A DNA stretch of 64,000 nt from Oreocharis arfaki. Lineage: Eukaryota > Chordata > Aves > Passeriformes > Paramythiidae. The notes under the pieces were generated by a model. That model did no database searches and was not told the origin of the DNA. It saw only the letters and a program-made list of their open reading frames with translations. Of the stretch, positions 26,501-37,495 are shown one piece after another. A program made the translations under genes and the position numbers. Location: assembly GCA_013398015.1 (NCBI GenBank), contig VZRR01014240.1, forward strand, positions 62,001 to 126,000, written 5' to 3'. Position 1 is the first letter of the stretch, and each line of letters opens with the position of its first letter.

Positions 26501-27866
26501 CTGCGTATTTCCTTCCTCATCAAGAGTAGGGTATGCAATAAATTTTAGAGAGAAATGTCCTTCATGGCTGAAGATAAAGGCTAATGAACCTGGAATTAGC
26601 ATAGATTAGCATCATCCAGTTTTAAAAGGTTTGGAGGGAGTGTGGCTTCAACCCAAGCCCGGAATTCATGCCTCTCATCACCATCCCACGGTATCATACC
26701 TGAAAGAATCCTCCCCTGCATTATGTTAATTTGAGCCAAAATATTAATTCCCTCCCTGGGGACCATTCCTTTGCTGTGTTCTGTACTGAGATATGCGTAA
26801 ATCAGTCCAGCTGCATTAGTTCTCTAGTTGGCACGCAAATGTCAGGTGTTCATGGAAATGTTAATTGGCATTAATGCTGGACTGTATAGTGGGCAAGATA
26901 GAAGAGTAGAGATCTCTTCTAAGGTATTTTCGTAGCCAGTGAAGTTCTGTGAGTCAGAAAAATATGTTCCTCCAGAGGGCGATTAAGAGCAAGCACCTGA
27001 CTGTATTCTGAAGTGAACTTGGTAGATTGTCAAAGCCTGTGAAAATCCTTCTGCCTCTGTCAGGGTGAAGTTCCCCTTTATTGCTGTACAGTTTAAAGCC
27101 CTGAGGACAAACAGTTCCCTACATAAGTTAGGGTAGAGAGGACAATATGCACCCTTCTGTAAAGTGCATTACAGTTATTGATAGGTATTACTTTCATAAA
27201 TAATAATGCTCTATGCGTTGTTGTGCCCAGAAAAGCTCCATCCTTCCCCTTCAAATATGTAACATGTATGGAAACATAAAAAGCCTTTGTTAGTCTTCTC
27301 ACATTTCTTCACAGAGACATCATAAAATTGAAGTTTGTTACTTTAATTCCCACGAAGAAGTCACAGTTCTCTTACTTTTTCTTGAAAAATTATTCAGCTA
27401 AATGCAACGTGTCTATATGAAAATCCAGAACTAGAGCCTTGCTTCAGCATAAGACATGAGAGAAACCACTGTACCATAGAAACTATTACATGGGGAAGTT
27501 TTGACTTTTTTTTTAGTTGAGGTAGAAGGATCTTTAAGAAAGGCTTTAAAAGGACTTCTAGGGTCCAGAGAATTTTTATGCTTATTATTTTTAGCACTGC
27601 ACAGGAATTAGTTACTCCGATGGCTTATGTACCAGACATTTTGCTGGTCTAGAACCACCAATGCTATTCAGACCACTTAAAACACCTGTGTCTCACCATA
27701 CTGGTGGGCGTTTCCGTAATATTTGTTGAAAAAAAGGGAAACCACCGAAGAGAAAGGAGAATAGTCCACTGATACTATTCCTTAGTCTGTGAACTGTGAT
27801 GTTCTTGAGTCACTCAAAGAAGTTTTCTAGTATAAAAAGGGAGATGAAATTCAACAAAATACTTAC

Positions 27867-27962
27867 AGTTCTCTGCATTAGTAAAGGAGTTTCAGAACAA
27901 CCTATCCCTTCATCATTAAAATTTGATTCCATATTGATTATGTCTTCAATCACCTCTTCCAT
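27867..27962 (-). CDS. TFEC: TFEC internal exon: acidic activation helix (32 codons, phase 0 to 0)
   Basis: The exon encodes MEEVIEDIINMESNF, then an acidic and serine segment ending in SETPLLMQRT. It matches the acidic amphipathic activation segment of the family (MITF DDVIDDIISLESSYNEE; TFEC EDVIEDIIGMESSF and PLLMQRT). In MITF this segment recruits the p300/CBP coactivators, so a similar role is inferred here. The acceptor is tttatcag and the donor ACT|gtaagt, both strong. The first codon is ATG directly after the acceptor, so the exon could also serve as an internal translation start. The linker after the helix is a few residues longer than the human form I recall. I see no counterpart of the MITF FYKFEEQ exon between this exon and the upstream one, so the two are expected to join as ENA|MEEV. 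Confidence 0.95.
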
Positions 27963-30170
27963 CTGATAAAATAATATTTTAAGACAAATCACTATAAATA
28001 ATAACGGTAAAAAAGTTATTTTGAAAATACAGAGGAATTATTCTTGAGTATCTATTACAACAATAAAACTGAATTTCAGAGTTTTATATCTAAAAATTCA
28101 AACAATCCTAACATTTCTATACAACATTCACATTTTACTTCTTGTGAAAACAGTTGTGATCTAACAAGTTACATCTTTCCTCTTAAACACCAGCCCATGC
28201 CCGTATTTTAGCCCCTTATTGCAACACCACCATCAGGTGACAGCAGTGCGTTGTTAAGTTGTAACCATCACATTGATGACCTGTCACGTTGATCAAATGT
28301 GTCCTATCGCTGCATTGCTGCATTGGTGCAGGAAGACTGAAATGAACCTTTGGTTCTGCAACTGTATGAGTCACACAAGTTTTGGGGTTACATGCTGCCC
28401 TCTTCGGCAGGTAGAGGTTTTTTTGTTTAGCAGTACACTGGATACTTTTCCAGACAGCCTTCTTCTCCTGTTTTTGGTCTAATCTGAGCCATGAACTCTT
28501 GAGGCAGACGGAATAGCTCATTAATAACTTAGGATGAAACAATGAATACTTTGCAGGCCCATAGATATACATAGATTTGGAGAAAGTACAACATGAGTTT
28601 TCAATTGTAATTTTGGTCTGGTTCCATTGACAAAATAATTTTGGGAGAGATCCCATGGTGGGCATGTCACTTTTAACTCTACTGTCTGCAGCTCTTGGGA
28701 GCTGAAGGAAGTGTAGATGGTCCTATGCAATGAAAGCATCACACAGACATTTCAACACAGACCTTTCAACACAGACTTTTAGGCCACATGGCCCAGCACA
28801 GCTCATGCTCTTCATACATTCCTCTTCCTCTCTAAAACCTGAGAAGTGCTGTGCCAGGACTTGCGTCCAGACTTATCTAGGAAAGCATCATCAGGGCCAA
28901 AAGGACTCCAAGGAATACTGACACTTAGACAATATGAAGGAGTGCAGTTTACTGCACCAACCTGGGTGTTGACTCTACATTATTTACTAACATAACTCTA
29001 GCCTACTCTCAACCACAGGGCACATCCACATTAGGGAATTACACTGTGCCAGTCACCCCCCCAAGTCTCTGAGATTAGATTATTCAAATCATTGCAAAGA
29101 TGCCAAGATTTTGGCCAGTGCCAACTATCACCCTCCCAGTCTTCAACAGGCACCAGTCTCGAGAGAGGTTTACAAGCAGTCCTCTTGCTCACCAGGACAG
29201 AGTGGTACAAGGGCAGGCTCCTGATCAGACCCAAAGTGCCTGAGAACTGTTCCAGCACACTGCACTTTGCCAGCATGGAAGTGGTCACATAGGTGTCCAC
29301 AAAGGCCATCTAAAATAGCATTTTAAAGTAGCTCCAGTAATCCATAAACCTGACTTAAAATGTCAGTTGTCAATGCAGAAGGAATGGAGAGGCCCCAGAT
29401 GAACTCTCCAGGAAGCTTTATGGGCTCCCTCATGCTTAGCTACATAACATCTAAATGTTTAAATGAGTCACGGTGTATTCGTAAGATTCTTCTGTTCTGT
29501 TTAAGTCCAAGACATGATACAGAATCTCCATTTCTTATTTCTGTAGAAATTCCCCTTTTACCTAATAAACAGTCTCTTTTGAAATCAATTGAAGTATTAA
29601 AAGCCGTAATGACCTGCATCTCACACTGAACAAGAATCTGACATTGTATTATAGCTGCACCTCTATGAAGATGGATGGTGGCGCTAAAGTTAGCATATCT
29701 TTGCCAGTGTACCCAAGATAACCCATATACAAATCTACCAGCTAACTGAAAAATGAATGAGTGATTTTTTCAGTTATATCTTGAAGGTAATCTGTATTTA
29801 ACTTTTTTTATGCAGCTAGGTTAATACCTTAGACAGCAACAACTCCCATCTAAAAAAAAATGTTTTACTTTGCAAAGTGCATATTCAGAAAACGTACAGC
29901 AACATATGATGCATATATAGAAAGATGCAACAGTAAATTTTATCTGGCAGCAGTCTAAAAGCTTGATCCTGCAGTAAGCCACTCACAGGCATACAAGTGG
30001 ATGACCCACATAATTCAAAAGGATACAGAAAGCAAGTGCTGTAACCAAAGGCCCCTTGAAAGTAAAGAAAGTAATCTCTTGCCCACTTCTGGGGCAAGGT
30101 GGGTCACGTAACATTTTTGTAGAAGTAGACGAAGCCCAGCTCCCCTTTCCTTTACCCAGCCCTGCCCTAC
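27963..30170 (-). other. TFEC intron (2.2 kb) between N-terminal block and activation helix
   Basis: MITF has an additional 84 nt exon (FYKFEEQ) in the matching intron; I see nothing like it here. The intron holds an unassigned 149-codon minus-strand frame (28216-28665) and a GC-richer patch open on both strands (29031-29310). Neither resembles a protein I know. Confidence 0.7.
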
Positions 30171-30422
30171 CGCATTTTCGTGTTCGCCTCCGAGGGCCAG
30201 CAGCTTGGTGACAGGGCTTTCCGAAGCACCGATGCTGCTCACTGGAGGCATGTGTCCGTTTCTCAGAATGGAGGTCACTCCCACGGGCTGGATTGTGTGA
30301 GAGTGGGACAGGGAGAGTGTCTGGCTGGACAGCTTGGTATCAAGGGTCAGGTACTGCTTCACCTGGTGCCTCTGGCTCTGCTGTATGTGGTATCTAGACT
30401 GATTTTCCAAGTGTGTTTGTAC
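30171..30422 (-). CDS. TFEC: TFEC internal exon: MiT-family N-terminal conserved block (84 codons, phase 0 to 0)
   Basis: This exon encodes the N-terminal conserved region of a MiT transcription factor. It opens with VQTHLENQSRYHIQQSQRHQ and continues with VKQYL, which lines up with the [22 protein letters not shown] type block of MITF and the equivalent in TFEB. Next comes a serine-rich stretch (residues about 34-60), then MPPVSS and SESPVTKLLALGGEHENA at the end. The acceptor is a good pyrimidine tract (ttcctttccag); the donor, GCG|gtaggg, is weaker than the others in the gene. The exon begins exactly where MITF exon 2/3 does (VQTH), a point at which alternative first exons join in MITF. 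The open frame runs on past the donor to about 30015, so read-through cannot be excluded by stops alone. As I recall, mammalian TFEC keeps only the last part of this exon (TKLLAIG). Exon identity is confident; the exact donor is slightly less so. Confidence 0.94.
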
Positions 30423-33400
30423 CTGGAAAGGAATGGAAATAATTGCTGAAGTTTCAAGTTGCCTGTATCAGTATTTATCTATATGCTCACTAAAAAATAC
30501 TTCAAAACAATTATTCAGCTTTAATAACACTTGGATAGAATTGTTAACCTTTTTTTTTCCAGTTTTACACCCTTACACATTCTTTATTGGTTTACCATTT
30601 TCCTCTTACACAGCTGAACAAACACTGAATAATTATAAAGAAAAACAGAATTAGAAAATATAACCACAATCCTGAGAAAAGACCAGAAATATGCAACACA
30701 TTTTTCTCTTTTAGAAGTGATCTCTCTTGAGATCACTGCAATCAAATCTACATGCATGTATGTACTCTGAAATTACTATTGACTCTTTTGTACATGAAAG
30801 AGTAAATAAGTGCATAAAGAGAAATATAATCCAAACAACTTTATACAATATCAACATCAGCAGACATTCATTCACACCTCAATCCACGTTTGTCTCACCT
30901 TGTAATAAGTACAGTCACTTAAATGAGGCATTGCTGTACTTTTGCAGTAGAGTCCAAGCTATAGTTCTGAATGACTGTTCACTATCCACAAACTGTGCAG
31001 ACTTCTTGAAAGGCCCCTTGAGGACAGATCACTTTTTTAGTGGACAGGGCCTTATAAATGGGTGGTCACACCAAAATGGTTGATTGAGTCAGACTTTGGG
31101 CCATCCTTTGATTACAGAGATTGACAGTTGCTACTTCAAACAGGTCCCATTTCAGATCAATGTCACATTCCTGCAATTCAACTACCAGAGGAGCACTGCA
31201 TACACAAACCTTACTGTCATTTCTGCCCTGTGGCTCTCTCCTCTTCCGATGGCATGACTGGTCACAAACATTTTGTAATAAATTTTTCTCAAGTGGCTTC
31301 TGTGTAGTAAGCATGATTAATATTTGTTAAATAATAGCAAGACTTGCTTTGTAGACTTTTTCTCAAAAAAAAAAATTGTCATTTAAACAAACTTCTTTTT
31401 GATTCCCCCAAAATATATTAAGCAGAGATAAATAGCCATAAAAGCAGTTTGCATTTGAAGAAGTTATATTTTTGTACAATATTGCGTACCTACTTTATTT
31501 TTAATCACTATAGAATAATTTTAATTATGTTTCTTTAAACTAATTTTCCATTCATATAAGCAAGATTAAGCCATGCAGTAATGAATATGAGATTAATTAT
31601 TTTTATGTAAGCCCAAAAGTTATTAAATAATATTCCATTAAAATATTGATATAAAATCTTAAATACACTGTTTTTATCTCCCCCTGGTTTATGTTAGGAA
31701 GGTATGCATACTATATAAGGTTGCAAAAATTACAGCTGTATTTGGGATTTACTTAAATAATTATTTGTCTTAACTTAGATCTTTGTTTTAGTTTTAGAAA
31801 ATGCATAATGCACTGTTAGTTTAAGCTCTGATTTATCATGTGTAAGGATACATGTAAAAGTATAACAAATAATTCAGACACTTATGCATCTATTTAATTC
31901 TTCATACTTAAGCTCATATTGAAAATGAGATACTTAAGCATTTTCTTAAATGATAATCCAATGAAATCTACTGCGCGCCAGTTTAACCGGAGTATTATTT
32001 TTGGGCAAAATCTAATATATTAAGGGAAAACAAATGCATCCCACTGGATGGCTGGAGCAGAGATTCTGTGTGTAACCTTGTTTTCTGCTGCTCTTTCTGA
32101 AGCATCCACGGACAATCCATGATTATGCTGGACTCTGCACTCACTGACTGAGTCCATGCAAAGTGACCACTGCCCAGAGCCTTGCAGTACCTAAACTGAT
32201 GAAGATCTCTTTCCAGCAGAGCAAAAGTCTGCAATCAACAGCTTTGAAAACACAGATTCTTTATGTGGTGTAAATGGGAGTGGGATCAACACATAGGCTA
32301 CAATTACATTTACTGCATTTCACCCCAACTAGGTTTTTATCTAAAATGAAGCTGATGAACACTTTGTAATGAGCAATGAATCTCTGCCTTGGAATTTCTA
32401 TGGGCCTACTTAAAGCATAAAATCAAGGATATTGTATACCTTCAAATTAAATGGGAAACATAAGAAAACTGCCATGTCCAAAATCTACACTGCCTTGTTT
32501 TGAATTTGTTTTTAATAAGGAATTTTTATAAGCAGGTGAGTTCTGCTACAAGAAAACTGCTGAAAAGTCAATGGCTTGCTTTTTTTCTTTCTCTGGGCCC
32601 CAGATTGCTGCTGGTAGACCAAAATCTCTGTGCGTCCTGTTTTCTTAGTGAACCACCATCCCACTGGGCAAAGGGAAGATCTGTGAAAGGCAATTGGCTA
32701 ACTGCTGACTAAGTAAAAACTAGTTAATCAGAAGTGCTTATTTAGTATGATAGTCTTTCAATGATTATATCCTGTCCTGAACTTACACAAGCAGAAAAAA
32801 ATTAAAGCTTTGCCAATGGGATCTATGTTGTTATGGTTTTGCAAAGCCCTCCACCCCTTTACTGTGCCAGTTACAGTCATTACAAAGCAGAACCTTTGAG
32901 GTTAGAAAAGGGTCTGTGCCCTGATTTTCATCTTTATATATTCTAAATAAGTCTTAGTACTCACTGCTAAAGTAAAGATCTTTTAAAACTCAACCCAAAA
33001 TGTAATGACAAAGAAGAATGGGAAACCTATTTTTATAATCATATTATTAATGTATAATAAAAGGAGGGGGGGTGGAATTCATACTATGAGAAAGGAACGC
33101 TAAGATTGCAAGTCATGCCCTCAAAATGTAGAACTTACTTTTAAAACTGTCCATGTAATACGTGTGAACTAGGAGTAGAAACTCAAATCCTCATAATTTT
33201 ATAAAACCAGATAGTCCAGTGTCCCATTCCAAGTATGACTGTTTTATTCTCCACTGGGATGTTGCATGACTTCTGTTATCTTTTATTAGTGGTATTAAGG
33301 TAAGTTTCAGTTTAGATTTTCTGAATATTGCAGATGACTTTAACTCTTTTAAGTAAGTATTGCCAAAGCTTCAAATGTTAAAATTTTACTTGATTTTGAG

Positions 33401-33424
33401 CTTCATTTTAATGATGCACAAGTA

Positions 33425-33522
33425 GTGGTTAAGCAGTGGCACACATTGCCCTGAGAGGCTGTGGAATCCCCATCCCTGGAGATTTTCAACGCTTGTCTGG
33501 ACAAGGCCCTGAGAACGTGAAG
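33425..33522 (+). mobile_element. CR1 LINE small fragment
   Basis: The stretch 'aagcagtggcacacattgcc' and 'aatccccatccctggagatt' corresponds to the WHRLPREVVDSPSLE part of the CR1 ORF2 C-terminus on the plus strand. About 100 bp are recognisable; the 3' tail is missing. Confidence 0.8.
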
Positions 33523-34234
33523 AAAGAAATGAAATTTAAAAATAGGGAAATTTGAATTGATAGTCTAAATATAGAAACTCTGAATAACCATTATCAAGTC
33601 TGGTGAAAAAATGATGGTGTCAGGTCAGAAGTTCAGTGGAATTAATGCAAAAACCAAAAGACCTGAAAGATCAGATCCACATAAAGTAATCTTACAAGTA
33701 AAATTACCTAGGCCAACATGCACTTAGCTGCTTAGAGACCTTAATAATGTGCATTTCTTAGATCCAACAAACACAATCCTTCTCCGAAAAAATACACGGG
33801 AAAAAAAAGATTTTCCAGAGTAGAAGAATTTTGATTTTTCCAAATAATCCTTGTATTGTATCCTCCAGCAGTGCTGGGAGACTGATTTGTCAACTCAGCG
33901 TCTTTTGAGGAATTCCCATAATCTGTGACAAAATGTTATCAGAGCCCATGTGGAATGTTGAGGTTCAGACGCTGATGCTGATGCACCTTTTACTGCCACA
34001 GCAGTCTGAATATAGGTTTACCTTCTTTATTTTGTCTCTGTGGGTCAATGAATAATTAATCATTTGTTTAAAGCAGAAAAGCATAAAGGAAGACCCCAAA
34101 ATGGCTTTCAGGATAGAACATCCAATAATCTGGCACATCTGCGGAGCCTGGATTCTCATCTCTGACAAAAATTAAGCAGTGTGACTTGATAAAGCATATC
34201 TTCCAGCTCTCAGCAGACTATTTTCTATTAAAAG

Positions 34235-34272
34235 AATAGAATTATTTATTATTATTCAATAATAATTCTATT
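34235..34272. repeat. AT-rich inverted repeat
   Basis: AATAGAATT at 34235-34243 is the exact reverse complement of AATTCTATT at 34264-34272, and the intervening AT-rich sequence pairs in part as well. It would form a hairpin. Confidence 0.75.
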
Positions 34273-35379
34273 ATTTTCTGCCATCCTATTTTTTGGTGAG
34301 ATGGATAACTTTGCTTGTTGTTATACTTGATTTCTGGGAATGCTTTGCAAAAAATAGGTGCTCAGTGGTCACCTTGCAATCCTGACCCTGACTCAGACAA
34401 ATATCAGACACAGCCCAGGACTTAGTGTTGTTCTACTGGTACAGCTCTAGCGCTTAGCACAGCCACTGACCCGGCCCTTTCTGCCAAGTGCTCCTGATGT
34501 CACATGTGCAAAGTGTAACAAGGTGATGAGTCTGTGCAGATGAAGTGCTGGTTCTCCTCCCAGACATTCTCTTACAGCAGCTCTAGCCATGTACTTTAAA
34601 CGCTAAATATTCCAGATTATTTGAGGAATGAAGGACAGCATAAAATCTAACAGTTAATAGATTTTCCACTCCCTCCTAGGCACTGCTTTTGTCTAATATC
34701 TGGCTTTCCTAAACACAGCAAATTTAAAGTCTTCTCAGAACCAGAAACATCAAGCGTAAAAGGAACCAAAAGCATCCAACACAAATGCAAACGTTATAAC
34801 TCCACCAGTTCCACAAAGCTGGAATGAGCTTTGAAACAGAAATGAGCACTTTGAGATGGATTTTGTAATCCAGAAAAACATCTCAATGCACAGTAAACTG
34901 ATTGTACCTATTTCTATTTTGTATCTCGGTGACAATCCAGTTCTGGGAACAAGAACATAACAGCCTTTCAGAATTACAGATGCATATTCAGACTTCTTCA
35001 ATTGCTCTTTCTAATTTGAGCACACATCATCATGTTGTAACACTGCAGTACAGTTGTGTAACGTCTTTTCCCACACTCACACTAAGTTTGCTTTCATTTC
35101 TAATGTGTTGCACAATGGCATAACTAGACTTTCAGTAGTTTGCTTACATAAACTGCTTTACTTCACAATTTGTTGATGGAATTTTTCTTCTGCTAGTAAA
35201 AGAATATGTAGCATCTCAAAATTAAGAAAGAAGGCCTATTTGGGGCACCTAAAGAAGGCATGAGCAGTATCATTGATATTCCATTAAGCAGCAGTGCTAC
35301 ATCTTCTTTGGTGTTCCACTAAGAGCAAGGAGGTGATATCTGTACTCCCAGGCTGCTCAGACCAACATCATTCAGAGAG

Positions 35380-36460
35380 AAATAATAGGAAAACTGAAAG
35401 GAGATTCAATTAATAAATTATTAAAAGATAGGAATATAATTAATGCTAGTCAACATAGTTCTCTGCAAAATAAGCCTTGTCAAACAAATCTACTTCTGCT
35501 CTTTGATGAGATTTTAAGTTAGGTTGCCAAAGGTCACGATGTAGGTATAATACACTTCAACTTTTGTGTGCCTTTTGACTTAGTATCGCTCAATATTCTA
35601 ATTAAAAATATAGCACTACACAGTATCAATAAAGCATGTTTTAACTGGATTAAGCATTGGCTAACGAACATGCATAAGAAAGTGATCAGCAAAGGCTTAG
35701 CATTAGAAAGAGGGGCTGTTCAGTCTCGTATTACTCAATTGTACCTTCAGTCATGTGGGACTAACAAAAAATAAAACAAACTAAAAAGCATAAATATTTT
35801 TCAGAGTAGTGTTCCCAGTCAGAGTAATACAAATCTGCATATACTGGAAGAAGAAGTACAAGATTCAACAATGAAGAAAACACCTCAAGCAATGAGTCTG
35901 TAAAGAATTGGGGGTCATAACAAGCCAGCAACTCAGCCGGAGTGTCCCACTGATGCTGCAGGAAGAAAGGAATAATGGCATAAAGAAGGTAGTGAATAGG
36001 AGCGTGGCTTTACTCTGCTTTTATTTATGACTCAGGAGAGATCAATAATGGAAACCTAAAAATATTTCTACCATAAATATTTTTGAAACACTGTTGAAAA
36101 ATAGAAAATATATAGAAAAGAACTATGGAAGTAATCGAAGATTGAGAAAAGGGTATTTCAATGAAAGCTTAAAGAAGCTCAGCTATGTTCTTGTTGCCGG
36201 TTTGTGAAAAAAATTGTGAAATTCATGGGAGATGCTGAATGTGAAAGCTAGCACAAAAAGCATGGTGAGAGGCACTGGCCAAAAGCTGAAGCAAGGCACA
36301 GCAGAAATTGTCTGCATAAACAGTGAAGTACTCAAAAGGAAGTGCTGTAACTACTGCTTTCTTCAAACAAAGGATTGATGACTTTCTGGGAAAGATAGAA
36401 TAGCCAAATCCAAGACATACTTTTATCAAACATATTCTTGGACTCAAAGCTGAGTACTAG
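35380..36460 (+). mobile_element. Old, degraded CR1-like LINE (RT region)
   Basis: The plus strand shows a decayed CR1-type RT region. Around 35450 'agtcaacatagttctctgca' and 'ccttgtcaaacaaatctact' are followed by a segment encoding VPFDLVSL-like sequence (from FSKAFDTV), then HWLTN around 35650. Around 36130-36170 is a piece like the CR1 'gaggcttaaagagctcaatc' segment. Divergence is much higher than in the other copies, suggesting an old CR1 subfamily. Boundaries are approximate. Confidence 0.65.
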
Positions 36461-37414
36461 GGTAATAACTGAATGAAATACAAAGGCCTGTGATTTTAGA
36501 GGAATTAGAATGAAGGGCTTAATAATCCTTGCTGTGTTTAGATTTTATGAGTTTTTGCCCCCGAGAGCTGGCTATTTTAATAGCAACCTTTTCTTTGATG
36601 AAAATTCACTCTGCATTTTTTAAATGCTTAAAGTTCTGCTACAAAATAATATGCTTAAAGATGATCATAGTGTACTGCACAGAACTCAGCAGACTTCACT
36701 GAAGTTTGCCATTTATGCTGGATATTAATTTGTTTCAGTTTTTAAATAGCTTTTGAAGAAAAATTTCTCACCCTGATAGGACTGCATCATTTATTATCAA
36801 TCCTGAACAAAACACCTCTCTGCAAATGAATGATGGGACTTCATGTTCTTTTCAGCCACTGTACTAGAAAATAAGCATTTAATTATCCACTCTTAATTAT
36901 TAAAATGTTCTGTAAGTACCCAGAAATTTTAATTCCATTTTAAGATAAGAAATGCAGTCACAACACAGACTATTTTTGCTCTATATCTGAGGACTTTCAA
37001 ATATATTCTAAGGGTTAGAGGAAAAAAAAGCATTTTCGGTTATGCAATAATCCTTTTTAACATCTATTACAAATGAATATCAGTTGTTTGTTTCTCCTGC
37101 TCTCTTTATTACACTTTTTGAGGAAAGACTATTTGTAAAATTATTTAATAATAAAATGAAAATTCAATTTAACTTAGGAATTATACACTTCTCTTCTATC
37201 CTAAAGACTATCACCAAATACTGTAGCTGTTGACTTTAATGTGTAGTTTATAAAAGCATGTGTGATTATGCCAATTAATTACTTAAGCTAAACACAGTAA
37301 TTAATTTTTAAATGTGAATATGTTTCCTTTAGGAACTTTGTTCTGACTAGAGGAGACCTTCTCCATTAATATGCATGAGGAAAAATACAAAAGACATCTA
37401 GTCTGGAAACTTAC

Positions 37415-37495
37415 AGCTGTGTTTAGTTGATGCCTTACAGTAGCTTTCAAGTTAAGAAAAAAATTTTCATGTGACTCTAATGCACGATTTTTCAT
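37415..37495 (-). CDS. Second candidate TFEC first exon (27 codons, phase 0 donor)
   Basis: A minus-strand frame starts MKNRALESHENFFLNLKATV and ends RHQLNTA at GCT|gtaagt, a strong donor apart from the T at -1. Phase 0 would allow joining to VQTHLEN at 30422. The ATG has a favourable context (aagATGa), with an in-frame TGA upstream. The surrounding 37.1-37.5 kb is AT-rich and free of recognisable repeats. The peptide resembles no first exon I know. This may be chance. Confidence 0.17.

Larger units (their letters stand above)
10153..27866 (-). other. Large TFEC intron (17.7 kb) with CR1 insertions
   Basis: This intron separates the activation-helix exon from the linker exon. It contains the two opposite-facing CR1 copies at 12864-14812, a CR1 fragment at 23313-23550, an AT microsatellite at 15690-15718 and a possible old repeat at about 17330-17880. 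The open frames in it outside the CR1 copies (up to 143 codons at 10879-11310) look like chance frames in low-complexity sequence. No other gene was seen. Confidence 0.75.

Noticed and set aside
31995..32234. Minus-strand frame containing MLQKEQQKTR, recalling the LMREQ/QQKLQ helix of MITF and TFEB
   Set aside because: The likeness is limited to a few Q and E residues; the LRQQLMREQ core is absent and no suitable donor phase was found.
32440..32475. Minus-strand frame MAVFLCFPFNLK ending AAG|gtatac in phase 0 with the TFEC exon at 30422
   Set aside because: It meets the same loose rules as the other first-exon candidates but has a poorer donor and no family resemblance. It shows how easily such frames arise by chance, and lowered my confidence in the others.
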